From the NCBI GenBank assembly GCA_910578805.1, contig CAJTRS010000003.1, positions 56,739 to 82,808 of the forward strand: a stretch of DNA of 26,070 bases, given 5' to 3'. The notes beneath the pieces are model-generated. The model saw nothing but the letters and a program-made list of their open reading frames with translations. It was not told the origin of the DNA and did no database searches. This document shows positions 23,466-26,070 of this stretch, piece after piece (within the stretch, counting starts at the first letter, position 1; each line of letters starts with the position of its first letter). Origin of the DNA: an uncultured Muribaculaceae bacterium (GTDB lineage Bacteria; Bacteroidota; Bacteroidia; Bacteroidales; Muribaculaceae). Both the position numbers and the translations under genes were made by a program.

Positions 23466-23490
23466 AAAAAAAGCGCCCCTCGCGGGACGC
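23466..23490 (-). terminator. Rho-independent terminator after hpf
   Basis: A 7-bp GC stem (23473-23479 with 23484-23490, one G-U on the minus strand) closes on a four-base GCGA loop. Reading the minus strand, seven T's follow at 23466-23472. It lies about 50 bases past the hpf stop and separates the rpsU-xerC-hpf unit from the ECF sigma operon. The 175-base gap 23366-23540 holds nothing else recognisable besides the sigma promoter. Confidence 0.85.
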
Positions 23491-23540
23491 CTGAATAAAC
23501 ACATTATGCAATCGTTTTACGATTTTTTATGTCGTTAGGG

Positions 23541-23834
23541 TTATTTTTTCGCTTTTACCTTTTCGAGCTGACGTTCGATGGCCTCCAATGCCATATCCAC
23601 GGCTTCCTCGAAACTGTCGGCAACCTTTGTGGCCACCTGTTCGCCCTGGTGCGGCACTATCACCTTTATCACAGCCTGCTTGTTCATGGCTGTTTCGGGT
23701 TTTACCACCGTGAGATTTACGTCAACGTAATCTATATTCACAAAGCGCCGAGCCAGACGATCGATTTTCTTATTGATGAAATCGGCTAATTTTTCGCTTA
23801 CGTCGAAATGGATTGACTGAATTCTAACTTCCAT
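23541..23834 (-). CDS. hpf: Ribosome hibernation promoting factor HPF (short form)
   Basis: 97 residues from ATG at 23834. The frame opens further upstream with a GTG, but the AGGAGG at 23841-23846 selects this ATG. It begins MEVRIQSIHFDVSEKLADFI and has the HPF/YfiA fold with IKVIVPHQGEQVATKVAD and a basic C-terminus (LEKVKAKK). Short form: it lacks the long-HPF C-terminal domain, so 100S dimer formation might need another factor. It binds the small subunit and stops translation in starvation. The start overlaps the xerC end by 11 bases. The context rpsU-xerC-hpf is common in Bacteroidales. Confidence 0.95.
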   Translation of the reverse strand: MEVRIQSIHFDVSEKLADFINKKIDRLARRFVNIDYVDVNLTVVKPETAMNKQAVIKVIVPHQGEQVATKVADSFEEAVDMALEAIERQLEKVKAKK

Positions 23835-24732
23835 AGTTATCCTCCTTTTTTTGTGCACGCGGGTGTGCGAGTTGATAATTTTGTTTTAGATCACGGTACG
23901 ATATATGTGTGTATATCTGAGTCGATGAAAGTGAACTGTGACCAAGCAGCTGTTGTACTGAGGTCAGATCGGCTCCGGCATTAAGCATGTCGGTGGCAAA
24001 TGAGTGACGAAGCACATGCGGACTCTTTTTGGCCGCATGCACCACACCCTCCATGGCCCGGTGCACTATGGTGTAAACCAGGCGCCTGTAGAGCGGCTCT
24101 CCCGTCTTTCTTACGAAAAAGGAATCCGAACAAGATGGTATGGAGGCGTCGCGGACGCTGCGGTAGAGGGTGATCATCTGCATTAATTCTTCGCCGAAAG
24201 GCACTATTCTATCCTTATTACGCTTACCGTGCACCTTTAGTTCACCCTTGGCGGCATCGACATTACAGTCCTTAAGCTCCAGCAACTCCGAGCAACGGAT
24301 ACCGGTGGAATAGAACATATCGATTATCAGACGGTCACGCACGGCGGTAAAGTCATCGCTATCCGGCTCCGAGGCCAGCAGGGCTTCAGTCTCGGCAGGC
24401 TTGACATACACCGGCAGGTGCTGCGGCACCTTGGGAGCCGTGACATATTCGGCCGGATTGGATTTCAATCCGTGACGCTTCATCATATACCGGAAAAAAG
24501 CGCGCAAGGCCTGCAGTTTACGCCTTATGGTGCGCTGCGACACTCCACGCCGCGAAAGATAGGATATCCATAACCTGATGTCCGACACCGAAGTTGTGGC
24601 CGGCTCAAGCATATAGCGGCCGGAACAGGTGGCATAGTCACGCCATTGATACAAGTCACGCCGATAGGCTTCGACTGTGTTGGGCGAAAGACTCAATTCA
24701 TTGGCTATATATCTCAGAAAGGAATCTATCAT
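23824..24732 (-). CDS. xerC: Tyrosine recombinase XerC/XerD-type
   Basis: 302 residues, standard length. The N-terminal SAM-like core-binding domain spans about 1-105; the catalytic domain has all six residues: Arg146 (GIRCSE), Lys170 (GKRNKD), His239 and Arg242 (PHVLRH), His265 (LLGHSS) and Tyr274 (TQIYTHIS). Likely resolves chromosome dimers at dif. No inverted-repeat dif-like or attachment site was seen near it, and no mobile element surrounds it, so it is housekeeping rather than an integrase. The gene lies between rpsU and hpf and shares its end with hpf. XerC versus XerD cannot be settled from sequence alone. Confidence 0.92.
   Translation of the reverse strand: MIDSFLRYIANELSLSPNTVEAYRRDLYQWRDYATCSGRYMLEPATTSVSDIRLWISYLSRRGVSQRTIRRKLQALRAFFRYMMKRHGLKSNPAEYVTAPKVPQHLPVYVKPAETEALLASEPDSDDFTAVRDRLIIDMFYSTGIRCSELLELKDCNVDAAKGELKVHGKRNKDRIVPFGEELMQMITLYRSVRDASIPSCSDSFFVRKTGEPLYRRLVYTIVHRAMEGVVHAAKKSPHVLRHSFATDMLNAGADLTSVQQLLGHSSLSSTQIYTHISYRDLKQNYQLAHPRAQKKEDNYGS
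23841..23846 (-). promoter_or_regulatory. Strong Shine-Dalgarno sequence of hpf
   Basis: AGGAGG, complementary to the 16S 3' end, lies six bases before the hpf ATG and inside the last codons of xerC (Lys-Glu-Asp). It is preceded by six A's. Every other start I inspected here lacks such a site, as is normal for Bacteroidetes, so this one is exceptional and decides the hpf start. Confidence 0.85.
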
Positions 24733-24841
24733 GGCGCTCGGTAAAGTGGACCGTTTGGATTTTCTACCCGCAAGGTAGCCTTATTTTTTCATTTCACCAA
24801 ATATCAGGCTCCCTTTTTAACATTTTTATCACAAGCACAGC

Positions 24842-24878
24842 AAAAGAGAACCCGAGCATTTACATGCTCCGGATTCTC
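24842..24878 (-). terminator. Hairpin between rpsU and xerC (weak terminator or attenuator)
   Basis: Stem arms 24846-24859 and 24864-24878, with one bulge and one G-U, close on a four-base loop. Reading the minus strand only four T's follow (24842-24845). It lies 43 bases past the rpsU stop, within a 189-base gap before xerC. This may separate high rpsU expression from lower xerC-hpf expression by partial termination. Confidence 0.6.
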
Positions 24879-24921
24879 CTATGTGATTCAAATAAACTGT
24901 AAGGCTTGGAAGAAAGGAAAT

Positions 24922-25113
24922 TTATTCCTCTACCGAACGAAGTTTCTGTACATAAACCGCCTTCATCATTTTTTTGCGGTTGGTCACAGAGGGCTTCTGG
25001 AATGCCTGACGGGCACGAAGTTCTTTTACAACGCCGGTTTTTTCATATTTGCGCTTAAATTTTTTCAAAGCGCGTTCGATGTTTTCGCCTTCTTTTACTT
25101 GTACGATAATCAT
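24922..25113 (-). CDS. rpsU: 30S ribosomal protein S21 (bS21)
   Basis: 63 residues beginning MIIVQVKEGENIERALKKFK, with the basic C-terminus RKKMMKAVYVQKLRSVEE. Typical bS21 of Bacteroidetes. bS21 sits at the small-subunit platform near the 16S 3' end and is known in Bacteroidetes to help hide the anti-Shine-Dalgarno sequence. Its own leader has no Shine-Dalgarno, unlike hpf two genes downstream. A full consensus promoter stands about 55 bases upstream. Confidence 0.97.
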   Translation of the reverse strand: MIIVQVKEGENIERALKKFKRKYEKTGVVKELRARQAFQKPSVTNRKKMMKAVYVQKLRSVEE

Positions 25114-25167
25114 TTTAGTTTCGTTATGTTTGCTTTATTAATTATTTGCTCACTTGCTTTTTGCGGG

Positions 25168-25199
25168 GCAAAATTAAACATAGTTTTCCATATCTCAAA
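25168..25199 (-). promoter_or_regulatory. Full sigma-ABfr consensus promoter for rpsU
   Basis: Minus-strand TTTG at 25196-25199, 19-base spacer, then TAATTTTG(C) at 25168-25176: both boxes match the consensus exactly. It precedes the rpsU ATG by about 55 bases. Together with the divergent fucI element it lies in a 340-base gap between start codons. Confidence 0.75.
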
Positions 25200-25404
25200 A
25201 CTTTTTTAAGCCATTTTCGTCAAGAATATATTTAGTTTTAACATTTTAAGCGCATACTCCCGCTCTGACACACGTTTTCAACACTTGCGCCGCACACATC
25301 AACCCGATCAGATAAAAGCCCGATGACAGTCAGCCAACAGCGACATCTACTTAATTATTCGCATTTTTTAAACCTACATCTCGACGATGGTTGCCAAAAA
25401 TCAT
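25200..25404. other. Divergent intergenic region between rpsU and fucI
   Basis: The gap between the two ATGs runs 25114-25453. Apart from the rpsU and fucI promoter elements I see no gene, hairpin with T-run, clear operator repeat or riboswitch in 25200-25404. CCCGAT occurs twice (around 25304 and 25319), but this is too short to call an operator. Confidence 0.5.
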
Positions 25405-25413
25405 TACCTTTGT
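25405..25413 (+). promoter_or_regulatory. Putative -7 promoter element for fucI
   Basis: TACCTTTG(T) matches TAnnTTTG exactly and lies 41 bases before the fucI ATG at 25454. No TTTG at the -33 distance; weak -33 could mean dependence on an activator, which is speculative. Confidence 0.45.
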
Positions 25414-25453
25414 AAAAACTAATATTCATATACAATTTTTATTTACAAATATC

Positions 25454-26070
25454 ATGAAACCGTATCCCAAAATAGGAATACGCCCCACCATCGATGGACG
25501 TCAGGGCGGAGTAAGAGAAAGCCTTGAAGAAAAAACAATGAATCTTGCCAAGGCGGTAGCCGCTCTGATCTCTGAAAATCTGCGTTACCCCGACGGAACT
25601 CCGGTTGAATGTGTGATTGCCGACAACACCATAGGACGTGTGGCAGAAGCAGCCGCATGCGCCGACAAATTCGAGCGCGAGGGTGTAGGAGCCACCATAA
25701 CCGTGACATCATGCTGGTGCTATGGCTCAGAGACAATGGACATGAACCCTTACTGGCCTAAAGCCGTGTGGGGATTCAACGGCACAGAGCGCCCCGGAGC
25801 CGTATATCTGGCTGCCGTACTGGCTGCCCATGCCCAGAAAGGGCTGCCTGCATTCGGAATATACGGACATGACGTGCAGGACATCGACGACAATTCAATT
25901 CCGGCAGATGTGGCGGAAAAACTGCTGCGTTTCGCCCGCGCCGCCGTGGCTGTGGCCTGCATGCGCGGCAAAAGCTACCTCTCCATAGGCAGCATGTGCA
26001 TGGGTATAGCCGGATCGATTGTAAACCCCGACTTCTTCCAGGAATACTTAGGCATGCGCAACGAGAGCGT
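25454..26070 (+). CDS. fucI: L-fucose isomerase, N-terminal part
   Basis: The frame is open to the window end, giving 205 complete codons of about 590 expected. It starts MKPYPKIGIRPTIDGRQGGV and includes RESLEEKTMNLAKAVA, VTSCWCYGSETMDM, KAVWGFNGTERPGAVYLAA and FGIYGHDVQDIDD, all hallmarks of FucI domain 1. It converts L-fucose to L-fuculose (and D-arabinose to D-ribulose), the first step of fucose use from host mucin glycans. The metal ligands lie mostly in the missing C-terminal half. The remaining fucose genes, if any, are outside the window. Confidence 0.95.
   Translation, partial: MKPYPKIGIRPTIDGRQGGVRESLEEKTMNLAKAVAALISENLRYPDGTPVECVIADNTIGRVAEAAACADKFEREGVGATITVTSCWCYGSETMDMNPYWPKAVWGFNGTERPGAVYLAAVLAAHAQKGLPAFGIYGHDVQDIDDNSIPADVAEKLLRFARAAVAVACMRGKSYLSIGSMCMGIAGSIVNPDFFQEYLGMRNES

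Noticed and set aside
23824..24732. Tyrosine recombinase as a mobile-element integrase
   Set aside because: It lies in the conserved rpsU-xerC-hpf housekeeping context, with no flanking repeats, excision genes or change in base composition.
1..26070. CRISPR arrays, tRNA genes, insertion sequences and long direct repeats
   Set aside because: None seen by eye in either strand; the window is densely coding and intergenic gaps are short.

Overview
This window looks like a chromosomal segment of a Bacteroidales bacterium, most likely a Muribaculaceae-type gut commensal. The order is well supported; the family is inference. Three things point there. Eleven exact copies of the Bacteroidetes -7 promoter element TAnnTTTG sit upstream of genes on the correct strand. 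Almost no gene has a Shine-Dalgarno sequence. Several families are typical of Bacteroidales: a glsA/glsB glycine-lipid pair, DUF4199, DUF6452/DUF6048-type proteins and a Bacteroides-like class II aldolase. Coding density is high, and I see no tRNA, rRNA, insertion sequence, prophage or CRISPR array.

Layout, left part (1-7398). A minus-strand operon rpoN-purE-ispG runs off the left edge; purE and ispG are joined by a TGATG overlap. Going right are a CaCA cation exchanger, a CMP-sugar synthetase (NeuA-like), obgE and pgeF. The pgeF end overlaps, tail to tail, a minus-strand MptE-like/DUF115 protein.

Middle part (7458-13540). One consensus promoter (TTTG-N20-TAAATTTG) precedes eight closely packed plus-strand genes: glsA, glsB, a DUF4199 membrane protein, a GT2 glycosyltransferase with C-terminal membrane helices, a nitroreductase, a DUF6452-like small exported protein, a DUF6048-like barrel protein and an SDR oxidoreductase. 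Gaps are at most 41 bases, with two overlaps. The content points to envelope lipid and outer-membrane work. Next come individually promoted plus-strand genes: rpiB, a bile-acid:Na+ symporter-family transporter whose promoter almost touches the start codon, a Crp/Fnr regulator, and an LTA-synthase-type phosphoglycerol transferase.

Right part (18056-26070). On the minus strand are fbaA with its terminator, an FNT-family formate/nitrite channel, and a five-gene set comprising an ECF sigma factor, a putative anti-sigma factor, a small DUF6108/DUF4252-like secreted protein and two diverged tandem barrel paralogs. Beyond it is rpsU-xerC-hpf, where hpf carries a textbook AGGAGG ribosome-binding site inside the xerC reading frame. 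The window ends inside a plus-strand L-fucose isomerase gene.

Most genes are housekeeping. The best candidates for undescribed biology are the sigma/anti-sigma/tandem-barrel operon, the eight-gene envelope operon, and the unusual RBS on hpf two genes after rpsU. A His-to-Ala change in the normally invariant AAHLPG motif of PurE also deserves checking.
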